A stretch of 62,642 bases of DNA, taken from NCBI RefSeq assembly GCF_005222755.1, contig NZ_STGD01000020.1, positions 1-62,642 on the forward strand, given 5' to 3'. The notes under the pieces were generated by a model. It was not told where the DNA came from, ran no database searches, and saw only the letters and a list, made by a program, of their open reading frames with translations. A program made the translations under genes and the position numbers. This document shows, one piece after another, positions 40,545 through 49,681 of this stretch. Source of the DNA: Roseomonas sp. HF4 (GTDB lineage: Bacteria > Pseudomonadota > Alphaproteobacteria > Acetobacterales > Acetobacteraceae). How positions within the stretch are numbered: position 1 is the stretch's first letter; each line of letters starts with the position of its first letter.

Positions 40545-42713
40545 ATGGCCGACGCCACCCGACGTGTCTCGGTCCGCCTGTCGCTGGACGACGCCGCGCG
40601 CGTCAAAGCCGAGCTGCGCGAGGTCGGCGAGACGGGCCAGCGCTCCCTCGACCAGATCAAGGGCGGCGCCGAGCGCGCCTCGCGCTCGCTGGAACTACTC
40701 GACGTCGCCACCCGCGGCATCCAGCTCGCCGGCGTGGCCGTCGCCGCCCGCGCGCTGGTCCAGGCCGGCGATGCGCTGACCCAGAGCCTCTCCCGCCTGC
40801 AGAACGCCACCGGCTCGGTCGAGCGCGCCGGCCAAGTCTACGAGGCGCTGTACCGCAACGCGCTCTCGACCGGCGTCGCCGTCTCCGAAAGCGTCGACGC
40901 CTTCCAGCGCTTCTCGATCGCCGCGCGCGAGATCGGCGCCACCTCGGACCAGGTGGTCCGCTTGGTCGGCGGGCTGCAGCGGGTCGCCATCGTCTCCGGC
41001 GCTTCCACGCAGGAGATCTCCTCGGCCACGCTGCAGCTCGCCCAGGCGCTGGCCTCAGGCGTGCTGCAGGGCGACGAGCTGCGCTCCATCCTCGAGGCGA
41101 TGCCGCTGCTGGCCGAGGGACTGGCCAAGGAACTCGGCGTCTCGATCGGCGAACTGCGCAAGCTCGGCTCCGAGGGCAAGCTCACCGCCGAGCGGGTCTT
41201 CCCTGCTCTGCTGCGCGCCACCGAGCGGCTCGGCGCGGAACTCGACCGCGCCCCACTCTCCCTCGGCCGTGCCTTCGGGCAGCTGAGTGCGGCGACCGAG
41301 AACTTCCTTGGCCAGCTCGATCGTGCCATCGGCTTATCGAACGCGCTGGCCCGCGCGCTCTCCGCTGCCGCCCGTGCGGTGGACGGCGTCCGCCAGGGCG
41401 CCGGCATGCTCAGCGAGGAGGAACGCTTCGCCGGCATGCGCCGCCAGGCCGAGGCACTGGCGGCGCAGATCGCCCGGCTGGAAAGCCAGCAGGACGGCCG
41501 CGCCAGCCTCAGCGCCCCGGTCCGCCGCGGCAGCATCCGTCCCGGCCTGGTCGGCACCGCCGAGCAGCAGGCCGGGGTGGATCGCGCGGCCCGGCTGGAG
41601 GAACTGCGCCGGCAATACACGGAGCTCCAGGCCGAGATCACCCGCGGCGAGCAGGCCGCTGGGGAGCGCCAGCGCAGCGAGCAGGAAACCGCTGCCGCCC
41701 AGGCTGCCGAGGCGCGCCGGCGTCGCGCCGCCCAGGACGTCCAGGAGCTCACCCGCGACCTCGACGACCGCTTCCGGATCAACCGGGAATACGAGGAGCG
41801 GGTCCGCCGGCTGCGCGAGGCCGAGGCCGCCGGCGGCGTCACCGCCGCTGAGCGCACCCGCCTCGAGACCCTGGCGCTGCAGGAGCGCGACGAGGCGCTA
41901 CGCCGCCTCGAGCCCCGCGTCGCCGCCGTCCGCCGCGCCAGCAATGAGGGCGCGCGGGAGGCGCGGGAGGCGGAGCGGGAGCTGAACGAGCTGCTGCGCG
42001 AGCGCGAGCGGCTGATCCAGCAGAACGAGACCGCCTATGAGCGCTACCAGCGCCGGATGGCCACCCTGTCCAGCCTGGTGGAGCGGGCGGAACGGGCCGG
42101 CCGGGCGGTGCCCGACGAGACCATCCAGCGCGAGGCGGTCGCGGCGATGGAGGAGCTGGAACGGGCGGAGGAGCGTGTGCAGCGCGGCGCAGAGCGCACC
42201 TCTGACACTATCCGCGAGCTGGGCCTGACCTTCTCCAGCGCCTTCGAGGACGCGATCGTCAAGGGCGAGAAGTTCTCCTCCGTGCTGGAGGGCCTGCTGC
42301 AGGACATCACCCGCATCCTCGCCCGCAAGGTCATCACCGAGCCGTTGGGCAATGCGGTCTCGGCCGGGCTGTCGGGCATCTCCTTCGACAGCCTGTTCAC
42401 CGATGTTGGCTCCTGGCTCGGTGGCCTGTTCCGTGCCGAGGGCGGGCCGGTCACCGCCGGCCAGCCCTACGTCGTCGGCGAGCGCGGCCCGGAATGGTTC
42501 GTGCCCCGCCAGGCCGGCACGGTGCTGCCGAATGGCACCGCGCCGGGCGGGCCGACCATCCACACCAGCATCAGCATCGACGCCCGCGGCGCCGATTCCG
42601 GAGTCGAGGCACGGCTACGCCTGCTCGCCGGGCAGATCGCCCGCCAGGCCTCGGCGATGACGCTGGATGCCATCCGCCGCGGCGGCGCGGCCTACGACAC
42701 GGTGCGCGGGTAG
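40545..42713 (+). CDS. Tail tape measure protein (722 aa)
   Basis: GGGGGAGA precedes the ATG. The N-terminal part (VSVRLSLDDAARVKAELREV, LDVATRGIQLAGVAVAARA) is the tape-measure domain, with conserved segments GLQRVAIVSGASTQEISSA, LQGDELRSILEAMPLLAEGL and AKELGVSIGELRKLGSEGKL. A long coiled coil follows, and the C-terminus has AEGGPVTAGQPYVVGERGPE. It sets tail length and is coated by the G/GT chaperones just upstream. Confidence 0.92.
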   Translation: MADATRRVSVRLSLDDAARVKAELREVGETGQRSLDQIKGGAERASRSLELLDVATRGIQLAGVAVAARALVQAGDALTQSLSRLQNATGSVERAGQVYEALYRNALSTGVAVSESVDAFQRFSIAAREIGATSDQVVRLVGGLQRVAIVSGASTQEISSATLQLAQALASGVLQGDELRSILEAMPLLAEGLAKELGVSIGELRKLGSEGKLTAERVFPALLRATERLGAELDRAPLSLGRAFGQLSAATENFLGQLDRAIGLSNALARALSAAARAVDGVRQGAGMLSEEERFAGMRRQAEALAAQIARLESQQDGRASLSAPVRRGSIRPGLVGTAEQQAGVDRAARLEELRRQYTELQAEITRGEQAAGERQRSEQETAAAQAAEARRRRAAQDVQELTRDLDDRFRINREYEERVRRLREAEAAGGVTAAERTRLETLALQERDEALRRLEPRVAAVRRASNEGAREAREAERELNELLRERERLIQQNETAYERYQRRMATLSSLVERAERAGRAVPDETIQREAVAAMEELERAEERVQRGAERTSDTIRELGLTFSSAFEDAIVKGEKFSSVLEGLLQDITRILARKVITEPLGNAVSAGLSGISFDSLFTDVGSWLGGLFRAEGGPVTAGQPYVVGERGPEWFVPRQAGTVLPNGTAPGGPTIHTSISIDARGADSGVEARLRLLAGQIARQASAMTLDAIRRGGAAYDTVRG

Positions 42714-42727
42714 GGGGAGGCGTCAGC

Positions 42728-43417
42728 ATGAGCGAATACGCCTGGCCCGCCGCGCTGCGGCCGTCGCGGCTGAGCTTCTACCTGCAGCACAATACGCTGC
42801 GCTTCGTCTCGCCGGTCAGCCGCGCCACCCAGGTGCTGCGCCGGGACGGCGCGCGCTGGATCGCCGAGGCGAGCTTCGATCCCCTCAACCGCATCCAGGC
42901 CGGCGTGCTGGAGGGGCTGCTCGCGGCGCTCGCTGGCTCGGCCAACACGGTGCGCATCTGGGACTGGCGGCGGGAGTACCGCACCGGCGATCCGCGCAGC
43001 CAGGGCGAGGTGCCGAGCGGACCCTACTCCTTCTCGGACGCAACCATCTTCACCGATGGCACGGGGCTGGTGGTGGGATCGGGCACGCCGTCGCTGGCGG
43101 CCGGTGCCGCGCGCGGCGCCCTCTCCCTGCAAACGCAGGGCTGGTGGCCGAATGCGGTGGCTGTCGGGGCGGGCGACCATGTTGGCCTCGCCGGCCGGCT
43201 CTATATGGCGACCGAGACCGTGGTCGCCTCCGGCACCGGCACGGCGACCATCCCGATCGCTCCGCCGCTGCGTGCGGCCGCACCGCTCGCCGAGCCGCTG
43301 GTGCTGACCACCCCGACCGTCGCCATGCGCCTCGCCTCCGACGACGAGGGCGCCAACCCGATCCGGCCGGGGCGCTTCACCGCGATCACCATCCGCTTCG
43401 AGGAGGCTCTCCCATGA
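42728..43417 (+). CDS. Distal tail / baseplate protein (229 aa)
   Basis: GGGGGAGG lies just ahead of the ATG at 42728. The protein is beta-rich with YAWPAALRPSRLSFYLQHNT, FDPLNRIQAGVLEGLLAALA and VRIWDWRREYRTGDPRSQG, and a tail FTAITIRFEEALP. It occupies the position of the GTA gp12/distal tail proteins immediately after the tape measure. The stop overlaps the next start. Confidence 0.65.
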   Translation: MSEYAWPAALRPSRLSFYLQHNTLRFVSPVSRATQVLRRDGARWIAEASFDPLNRIQAGVLEGLLAALAGSANTVRIWDWRREYRTGDPRSQGEVPSGPYSFSDATIFTDGTGLVVGSGTPSLAAGAARGALSLQTQGWWPNAVAVGAGDHVGLAGRLYMATETVVASGTGTATIPIAPPLRAAAPLAEPLVLTTPTVAMRLASDDEGANPIRPGRFTAITIRFEEALP

Positions 43418-43992
43418 GCGAGGGCATCACCGCCACGCCGCGGCTATCGCCCCAGGCCGCGGCGGCGGCGGCCGCGCCAGTGGCGACGCCGGTGGTGCTG
43501 GTCGAGCTCGACTTCGCCTCCGGCCCCATCCGCGCCTGGACCGGCCTCGGGCCGCTCAGTTGGGCTGGGACAGTATACGAGGGCATGGGCACCATCGGCG
43601 CCGTCTCCGACATCGAGGAGACCGCCGAACTCAGGGCCGTGCGCATCACCCTGACCCTCTCGCCCGTGCCGCATGAGGTGGTCGATATCGCCCTGGCCGA
43701 GCAATCCTTCCGGCTGCGCCCGGCGCGGCTGTGGGGCGCCCTGCTCGATGCCGAGGGCGCCTTCGTCGCCGACCCGTTCCCGCTCTGGGCCGGGCTGATG
43801 GACACCATGCAGGTGGTGGACGGAGCGGAACCGCGCATCTCGCTCACCTGCGAGAGCCGGCTCGTCGACCTCGAGCGCGCCGAGGTGCGGCGCTACACCG
43901 ACGCCGACCAGCAGGCCGAGTATCCGGGGGATCGCTTCTTCGAGTTCGTCCCCGCCCTGCAGGAGGCGGAGATCCGGCTGCCGGCCAGCTGA
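43414..43992 (+). CDS. Baseplate hub protein, DUF2163-like (192 aa)
   Basis: A start overlapping the previous gene and GAGGAGG upstream set the beginning. An Ala-rich N-terminus is followed by VLVELDFASGPIRAWTGLGP, YEGMGTIGAVSDIEETAELR, LWAGLMDTMQVVD and SRLVDLERAEVRRYTDADQQ, with DRFFEFVPALQE near the end, matching GTA gp13/DUF2163-type hub proteins. It forms part of the tail tip. Confidence 0.72.
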   Translation: MSEGITATPRLSPQAAAAAAAPVATPVVLVELDFASGPIRAWTGLGPLSWAGTVYEGMGTIGAVSDIEETAELRAVRITLTLSPVPHEVVDIALAEQSFRLRPARLWGALLDAEGAFVADPFPLWAGLMDTMQVVDGAEPRISLTCESRLVDLERAEVRRYTDADQQAEYPGDRFFEFVPALQEAEIRLPAS

Positions 43993-44345
43993 TGGCCCGG
44001 CTGCCGGATTGGCCTACGCGGCTGGCAGCCCTGCTCGCCGCGGCCGAGACGCGCCCCTTTGATGCGCATCGCTGGAACTGCGGGCGCTTCGCCCTCGCCG
44101 CGGTGCACGCCGCCACCGGCCGCCGGCCGGGCTGGCGCAGCCTTGCTTCACTGGAGGCCACTGCCGACAGCGCCGGCTTCCCGCGCATCCCACCGGCCTT
44201 CGCGCGTGCCAGCGATGTCGTCCTCGCCGCCGAGCCACCGCGCCTCGGCGTCGTGGTCGATGGCGGTCGTGCGGCCTTCGTCGGGCCGCGGGGGCTCATC
44301 CGGATTTCACTGACCAATTGCGCCACTGCCTGGAGGATTGGCTGA
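43992..44345 (+). CDS. DUF6950/NlpC-P60-like tail protein (117 aa)
   Basis: RPFDAHRWNCGRFALAAVHA has the Cys of the NlpC/P60 fold, and VDGGRAAFVGPRGLIR near the end is typical of the GTA gp14-type or DUF6950 family. A clear catalytic His is not visible in the usual place, so enzymatic activity is doubtful. It may cut peptidoglycan during DNA entry or serve as a structural hub part. Overlaps both neighbours by one base. Confidence 0.68.
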   Translation: MARLPDWPTRLAALLAAAETRPFDAHRWNCGRFALAAVHAATGRRPGWRSLASLEATADSAGFPRIPPAFARASDVVLAAEPPRLGVVVDGGRAAFVGPRGLIRISLTNCATAWRIG

Positions 44346-46351
44346 TGCCGGCTGCGGTGCCGCTCATTGCAGTGGCTGCCGCCGGCGTCGCCTCCGCCGC
44401 CGTCGGTGGCGGGATCATCGGTGCCGTGGTCGGCGCCGGCGCTGCCTTCATCGTCTCAGCCATCGGCCAATCGGTCTTTCCGCAGAAACAGAAAAAGCAG
44501 GCCAGCCTCAGCCCACAGGCGGCGGCGATCGCCGGCTTCGACGCCGGCCAGCCCGGCGCCGGGCGCACCCAGGCCTTCCGCCAGCCCGTCACCGAACACC
44601 AGCTCGTCCTCGGCCGCTGCAAGGTCTCCGGTCCGATCGTCTTCCTGCACTCGGCCATCGACGATGGGGGGCGCGCGGACGGGTTTCTCTATTCCGTGGT
44701 CGTGCTCGCTGCGCACCGGGTCCGCGCCATCGGCGAGGTGTTCCTCGGCGACAAGCTCGAGAGCGATGGATCGCTCGCCGGGCTGGTGCGCATCGATCGC
44801 CATCTCGGTGACACCGACCAGGCGGCCGACGCCAACCTGATCGCCGAGACCGGCGGCCAGTGGACCAGCGCGCATCGCGGCCGTGGCCGCGCCTATGTCG
44901 CCGTCCGGCTGAAGCTCACCGCCGAGGGCTTCCCCGCCGGCCCGCCCAACATCGCCGCCATCGTCGAGGGCGCCGACACCATCCTCGACCCACGCACGGG
45001 GATGGTGGGCTGGTCCGACAACCCCGCCCTGCTGCTCGCCTGGTACCTCACCGCGCCCTTCGGCTGGCGGGCCGCCTGGGCCGACATCGACATCCCCGCC
45101 CTGATGGCCGCCGCCAACATCTGCGACGAGTTGGTGGGCACCCGCGCCGGGATCTACGAGCGCCGCTACACCGCCAACGGCGTCCTCTCCCTCGCCGAGG
45201 GTAAGATCGCCATCACCCGCAAGCTCGCTGCTGCCATGGCCGGGGCGCTGGTGGTCTCGGGCGGGCGGTTCTTCATCCATGCCGGGGCGCCGGCGCTGCC
45301 GGCAGCGACGCTCACCTCCGATGATCTCCGCGGCGACGTCACCATCCAGGGCGCCCGGCCACGACGGGATCTCTTCAACGGGGTCCGCGCCGTCTATGTC
45401 GAGCCGGCGGCCAACTGGCAGCCAACCGACGCGCCGCCGCTGCTCGCCTCGAACTACGTCGCCCAGGATGGCGGCGAGATGATCTATCGCGACCTCGAAT
45501 TCCCGCTCACCACCTCAGTCAGCACGGTGCAGCGGCTAATGAAGGTCGAGCTGGAACGCAACCGCCGCCAGCGCACCGTGGCCTTTCCCGCCAACCTCTC
45601 GGCGCTGCGCCTGCGGCCTTGGGAGGCGGCGACGGTCGCCCTCGACCGCCTCACCCCCTTTCCGGCGCGGGTCACCGCCTGGTCGCTGGCCGCCGAGGGC
45701 GGTGTGGACCTCACCCTGGAGGAGGAGGACGCCGCGGTGTGGGACTGGAACCCGACGGTCGATGAGCGCGCGACAGGGAGCAACCCCGCCGTGGTGCTGC
45801 CGAACCCCGGCGTCATCGCAGCACCCGCCAGCATCGCGGTGGAGACGCCGCAGGCGACCACGTTTGCCGTACTGGCCGTCTCCTGGGCGGCGGTCGGCTC
45901 CTCGCACCTCGTCGGCTACCAGGTGGAGTTCCTGCCGGCCTCCGTCGCGGCCTGGCAGGGCTACGGAGGGTCTCTGGGCGCCACGGCGGCCGTCCTCCCC
46001 ACCGCCGAGCCGACCGGCTTCCGGGTGCGCGCCGTGGCGCGCAGTGGGGCGGTGTCGGGCTGGCGGCAGGCCCTCGTCCCGGCCGCGGTGGCGGCGCCGA
46101 CAGCGACGGGGATCGCGGGCGGCATCCGCCTCTCCGGCAGCTTCCCGCCGGACGCCACCAGCCTCCAGGTGTTCGAGGCCAGTTCGAACAGCCTCGCTGC
46201 CGCGGCCAAGCTGCCGGAGGAGCCGACCAGCCTCTTCTGGGACCGCACCGGCCTCAGCGCCGGCGACACCCGCTGGTACTGGCTGCGCGTCGTGTCGGCC
46301 GAGGGCAACGTTTCGGCCCTCGTCGGGCCGGTGACCGCGACTGCGCTGTAG
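44345..46351 (+). CDS. Tail tip protein, host-specificity J-like (668 aa)
   Basis: A hydrophobic N-terminus (VPLIAVAAAGVASAAVGGGI, IGAVVGAGAAFIVSAIG) is as in lambda J-type and GTA gp15 proteins. Then come GRTQAFRQPVTEHQLVLGRC, VLAAHRVRAIGEVFLGD, WSDNPALLLAWYLTAPFGW and, near residue 500 onward, fibronectin-III-like repeats (SWAAVGSSHLVGYQVEFLPA, FWDRTGLSAGDTRWYWLRVV). It joins the baseplate to the tailspike and contacts the host. Confidence 0.82.
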   Translation: MPAAVPLIAVAAAGVASAAVGGGIIGAVVGAGAAFIVSAIGQSVFPQKQKKQASLSPQAAAIAGFDAGQPGAGRTQAFRQPVTEHQLVLGRCKVSGPIVFLHSAIDDGGRADGFLYSVVVLAAHRVRAIGEVFLGDKLESDGSLAGLVRIDRHLGDTDQAADANLIAETGGQWTSAHRGRGRAYVAVRLKLTAEGFPAGPPNIAAIVEGADTILDPRTGMVGWSDNPALLLAWYLTAPFGWRAAWADIDIPALMAAANICDELVGTRAGIYERRYTANGVLSLAEGKIAITRKLAAAMAGALVVSGGRFFIHAGAPALPAATLTSDDLRGDVTIQGARPRRDLFNGVRAVYVEPAANWQPTDAPPLLASNYVAQDGGEMIYRDLEFPLTTSVSTVQRLMKVELERNRRQRTVAFPANLSALRLRPWEAATVALDRLTPFPARVTAWSLAAEGGVDLTLEEEDAAVWDWNPTVDERATGSNPAVVLPNPGVIAAPASIAVETPQATTFAVLAVSWAAVGSSHLVGYQVEFLPASVAAWQGYGGSLGATAAVLPTAEPTGFRVRAVARSGAVSGWRQALVPAAVAAPTATGIAGGIRLSGSFPPDATSLQVFEASSNSLAAAAKLPEEPTSLFWDRTGLSAGDTRWYWLRVVSAEGNVSALVGPVTATAL

Positions 46352-46362
46352 GGAACTCCACC

Positions 46363-48189
46363 ATGCCCGCCCGCATCGACGACCTGCTGGTGCTCGACAC
46401 CGCGGTCAGCAAGACCGACCTCGCCAAGTACCTGCGCGACCGGGAAACGGTGCTGCCCGCCGACTTCGGCGGATTGGGCGACGGCGTCGCCGACGATCGC
46501 GCCGCCATCCAGGCCGCCTTCGATCGCGCTGCGGCCGACCAGAAGTTCGCGGTGATCCCGCCCGGCACCTGGAACGTCTCCGCCGGCGTCACCCTCGGCG
46601 GCGGCGCCCGCGGGCTGATCATGCATGGCGTCATCCGCTACACCGGTACCGCCGCGGCGACCGTCCTGACCCTCGGCGATGGCGGTACCACCCGCAATGG
46701 CGAGAAGCACTATGCCGGGCTTCAGGTCACCCGGCAGAGCCAGTCCGACTGGCTCGACGAGGCAGATATCGGCATCCTGGTGCGCAACATCGACGCTTCC
46801 GTGGTCGAGCTGCGCCTGGTCTCGGGCTTCACCATCGGCCTGCGCACGTTGGGCGACGGCCGCGGCGTCGAGGACAGCACCTTCCACCTCGGCCGCATCC
46901 TCAACAACCGCATCGGCCTCGATATCCACTGCGCCACCGCGACCGCCTGGAACACCTCCATCCGCTACTATGGCGGGCACTTCGCCATCGCGACCGGGAT
47001 CAACCCCAGCATCGACCGCTTTGGGATCCGGCTGTCCAGGGCGGAAGGCGCCTATTCCAACCACAATCGGCACGTCTTCGACGCGCCGAACTTCGAGCTG
47101 CGGCAGCTCGATCCGAACGTCGCCATCCCCTTCCTGAACGAGACCAGCGGCTCGGCGATCATCGGCCGGGCACTGCGCATGGAGGCCTGCTCGCCGATCG
47201 TCGCCCGGCACACCGCGGCGGCGCAGGATTGCGAATACGAGGTCGCCTGGTCCAACACCTACCAGGTCACCATCGACTACGCCGCGACCGCCACCCGCTG
47301 CGGCAACACCGTGCTCAACCGCCATCGTGCCCCGGCGTCGCGCCATCTGCGGCTGCTCGGCTCCGTGCCGAATGTCCGGGCCAAGGCCTTCCGGCACAGC
47401 GCGACCGAGATCGGCGTTGAGGGGCTGGCAGTCGTCGCCACCTCGACCACCTCCGCCACGACGCTCGCCGGGCTGTCCTTCAACGGGCTGGACGACATCA
47501 CGGCGACCTCCCGCGGGCTGCTACTCGCCGCGCAGCGGGGGTTGGCCTTCGTGGTGGAGTGCTCCCAGGCCAAGGAGTTCGCGCTGGTGCATTCGCTCGT
47601 CGGTGGCGCCGACGGGGGGCGCATCTTCGTGCGCTGCTTCGATGCGGCGATGAATGTGCGGGAGAACCTCGCCGGCGATGCGCTGGCCTCGATCACCACC
47701 CTGCTGTGGAACATCCCGTCCAAGGCCTGGACCGGCGGCGCGGCCATGGCGGACGCCTCGCTGAACAAGCGCATGACGGTGCGGCTCGGGCCGGGGGTCG
47801 CTTTTGCGCAGATCGGCATCGTCGGCTTCGACGGGCAGATCGAGGTCGAGGCGCTCCGGCTCTATGGCCTGCCGGAGGCGGCACCGGCGCTGCTCTGCGG
47901 CACGCCCGCCCTGCCTGTCGGGCAGCGGGAGTTCGCCGCGGAGGTGTCGTGGGATCTGCCGAGCCTGGCGCCGGGGGCAACCAGCCTGCTCGACGTCACC
48001 GTCAACGGTGCTCGGCAGGGGGACCAGGCCCAGGCCGCGCTGGCCTCGTCGACGCGCTTCATCGAGCTCGACGCCGCGGCCTGGTCGAACAACACCGTGC
48101 GCATCGTGGCCAGGAACATCGCGCCGGCAACGTTCGACCTGAGCTCGGCAACGCTCTCGGTGCAGGTGACGAAGCGACGCGCCCCATGA
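46363..48189 (+). CDS. Tailspike/tail fibre with pectate-lyase-like beta-helix (608 aa)
   Basis: The N-terminal head-binding part (LLVLDTAVSKTDLAKYLR) is followed by the PADFGGLGDGVADDRAAI motif of the pectate-lyase-like spikes, and then the repetitive beta-helix (VIPPGTWNVSAGVTLGGG). The C-terminal part (TSLLDVTVNGARQGDQ, AAWSNNTVRIVARNIAP, FDLSSATLSVQV) also occurs as a decayed copy at 49.4 kb. It likely binds and perhaps degrades surface polysaccharide. The end runs to within 30 bases of the next gene. Confidence 0.85.
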   Translation: MPARIDDLLVLDTAVSKTDLAKYLRDRETVLPADFGGLGDGVADDRAAIQAAFDRAAADQKFAVIPPGTWNVSAGVTLGGGARGLIMHGVIRYTGTAAATVLTLGDGGTTRNGEKHYAGLQVTRQSQSDWLDEADIGILVRNIDASVVELRLVSGFTIGLRTLGDGRGVEDSTFHLGRILNNRIGLDIHCATATAWNTSIRYYGGHFAIATGINPSIDRFGIRLSRAEGAYSNHNRHVFDAPNFELRQLDPNVAIPFLNETSGSAIIGRALRMEACSPIVARHTAAAQDCEYEVAWSNTYQVTIDYAATATRCGNTVLNRHRAPASRHLRLLGSVPNVRAKAFRHSATEIGVEGLAVVATSTTSATTLAGLSFNGLDDITATSRGLLLAAQRGLAFVVECSQAKEFALVHSLVGGADGGRIFVRCFDAAMNVRENLAGDALASITTLLWNIPSKAWTGGAAMADASLNKRMTVRLGPGVAFAQIGIVGFDGQIEVEALRLYGLPEAAPALLCGTPALPVGQREFAAEVSWDLPSLAPGATSLLDVTVNGARQGDQAQAALASSTRFIELDAAAWSNNTVRIVARNIAPATFDLSSATLSVQVTKRRAP

Positions 48190-48217
48190 CCGTTATGCTG
48201 CGCCCCGAGCGTGCGGC

Positions 48218-48442
48218 GTGATCGCGGCGGCGTGGGCGCGCCTGCAGGGGTGGGTGGCACTCGTAGGCTTGGCGATGGACGCGCTCGGTGCCGCGTATCT
48301 GACCGGGCGTCGCGACGGCCGCGATTCACGGCACGCCGAAGCTGCGCGCGAAGAACAATGGACGAGGAGGGCGGCGAATGCGGAAGCTCGCAATGCTGAG
48401 CGCACTGGCGCTGCTGAGCGGCTGCGGCGCGGCGATTTCTGA
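48218..48442 (+). CDS. Rz-like i-spanin, copy A of the right-end pair (74 aa)
   Basis: The GTG start gives MIAAAWARLQGWVALVGLAM, a hydrophobic segment, then a charged helical tail (GRRDGRDSRHAEAAREEQWT). It overlaps the following lipoprotein gene in another frame, which is the Rz/Rz1 arrangement. It is clearly paralogous to the gene at 54681 (see there). The Rz-like function may be redundant with the 34.5 kb pair. Confidence 0.65.
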   Translation: MIAAAWARLQGWVALVGLAMDALGAAYLTGRRDGRDSRHAEAAREEQWTRRAANAEARNAERTGAAERLRRGDF

Positions 48443-48584
48443 TCGCCCGTGTCCGCGGGTGACGGAGTTCCCGGCCGAGATTCAGCGGCAGGCGGCGACG
48501 AAACTCGCGACCGCGCCGGCGCTGGCGCGCATGATGGACGCAATGGCGGCGGATCGCGCATTCAATCGGGTGATCTGCCGCTGA
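48378..48584 (+). CDS. Rz1-like lipoprotein o-spanin, copy A (68 aa)
   Basis: A lipoprotein signal MRKLAMLSALALLSGCG has the lipobox LLSGC, and the mature part begins GAAISDRPCPRV. GAGGAGGGCGG lies ahead of the ATG. It is nested in the tail of the i-spanin-like gene. The lipid-anchored mature part is short, as in Rz1 proteins. Confidence 0.65.
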   Translation: MRKLAMLSALALLSGCGAAISDRPCPRVTEFPAEIQRQAATKLATAPALARMMDAMAADRAFNRVICR

Positions 48585-48585
48585 C

Positions 48586-48662
48586 CATCATCGCGTCGAC
48601 CGTGCCCGGCGCTCCAGGCGGGTGTGCCGAGCGACAGCAGGCACGGTCGATCGCTGATGATG
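48586..48662. repeat. Imperfect inverted repeat after the spanin pair
   Basis: TCGACCGTGCC (48596-48606) and its exact complement GGCACGGTCGA (48640-48650) are separated by 33 bases. CATCAT (48586-48591) and ATGATG (48657-48662) continue the symmetry outside an unpaired stretch. There is no T-run, so it is either a strong RNA structure at the end of late transcription or a recombination/attachment-type site. Nothing codes in the surrounding 48585-48857. Confidence 0.5.
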
Positions 48663-48857
48663 CAGCCGGCCTTATGACGGCGAGCCTGGTGGGCACCAGC
48701 GGGTTAGCCGCCATCCCCATCACCGCCACCGATCCGCCCCACCATGCGGCGTATCCGGCGGTCCCCGCGCTCTCGGGTCCGGGTCCCCAAGTCCATCGGC
48801 ACCACGATCGCAGCATCATCGAAAGATGACGCCGGCGGCGCCACTGCCGTTCGTATG

Positions 48858-49301
48858 TCAGCCCCCGGGGCCGTCCCTCATGACGTAACCCATCAGGTCG
48901 CCCACGTTGCGCTCCAAATCCCGAATGATGTCCTTGACGACGTCTCCAATCGAAATCACGCCCACGACCTTGCCCGCGTCCAGCACAGGCAGATGGCGAA
49001 AGCCGCGCGCCGCCATCATTGCCATGCAGCCTTCCAGCTGGTCCTCCGGCTTGACCGTCACCGGGTTGCCCGTCATCACCTGGCTTACCCGCGTGTGCTT
49101 CGCATCGAGCCCGGGCAGCAGCACTTTGATGGCGCAGTCACCCTGGGTCACGATACCGACCAGCACGTCGTCGTCGATAACCAACACCGACCGGACGCGG
49201 TTGTCGCGCATCTGGCGCAGAGCCTCGACGACCATGTCGTCGGAACTCACATGGACCAGGGCGCCACGCTTTTGGGCCAAAGTGCCTTTGACTGTATTCA
49301 T
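48858..49301 (-). CDS. CBS-domain protein (147 aa)
   Basis: Two CBS motifs cover nearly the whole protein: VVEALRQMRDNRVRSVLVID with LVGIVTQGDCAIK, then VSQVMTGNPVTVKPEDQL with AARGFRHLPVLDAGKVVGVI. Stand-alone CBS pairs bind adenosine nucleotides and sense energy state. This looks like a host gene. It lies between the intact spanin copy and the tailspike remnant, on the opposite strand. Confidence 0.9.
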   Translation of the reverse strand: MNTVKGTLAQKRGALVHVSSDDMVVEALRQMRDNRVRSVLVIDDDVLVGIVTQGDCAIKVLLPGLDAKHTRVSQVMTGNPVTVKPEDQLEGCMAMMAARGFRHLPVLDAGKVVGVISIGDVVKDIIRDLERNVGDLMGYVMRDGPGG

Positions 49302-49367
49302 CGATTCCTCTCGTGGGCCCTGTCCTTCCCCGTCTTGGTAGTCTGCATTGAAGGTAAGTGCATCGGC

Positions 49368-49570
49368 AACGTCGACGTGACGGTGCCGGGCGCGCGGCGG
49401 GGCAATTTCGCGGACGCCTCGCTCGACACCAGCAGCATCGCGTTGGTGCTGGATTGCAAGTGTGGTTGAACAACAGCGTGCGGCTTACGGCCCGAAACGT
49501 CAGCGCCTCGACGGTTGACCTCGCGGCGGCAGCGCTGTCGGTGCAGGTCGTAGAGTGCAAGATCGTTTGA
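49368..49570 (+). pseudogene. Decayed C-terminal fragment of a tailspike gene
   Basis: The frame opening NVDVTVPGARRGNFADASLD matches LDVTVNGARQGDQAQAALAS of the tailspike at 48.0 kb, and then, in the next frame, WLNNSVRLTARNVSASTVDL and AAALSVQVVE match WSNNTVRIVARNIAPATFDL and ATLSVQVTK. The shift falls near 49457-49460 and can be explained by loss of one base: both copies then have three residues between the Asp and the Trp. Nothing of the spike N-terminus is seen upstream. Confidence 0.8.
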
Positions 49571-49681
49571 GCGGCAGCCCCCGGCGTTGATCCAGAGCGA
49601 TAGGACATCGGGACCAGCCGCATGGGTGCAACCGGTGCTACAGGCGAAGACGCCCTGGCAGGGAGCTGTTGGCGACGAGGT

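Noticed and set aside
48449..48829. Plus-strand 126-codon frame after the spanin pair
   Set aside because: It overlaps the lipoprotein gene and consists of low-complexity residues; no start signal or motif.
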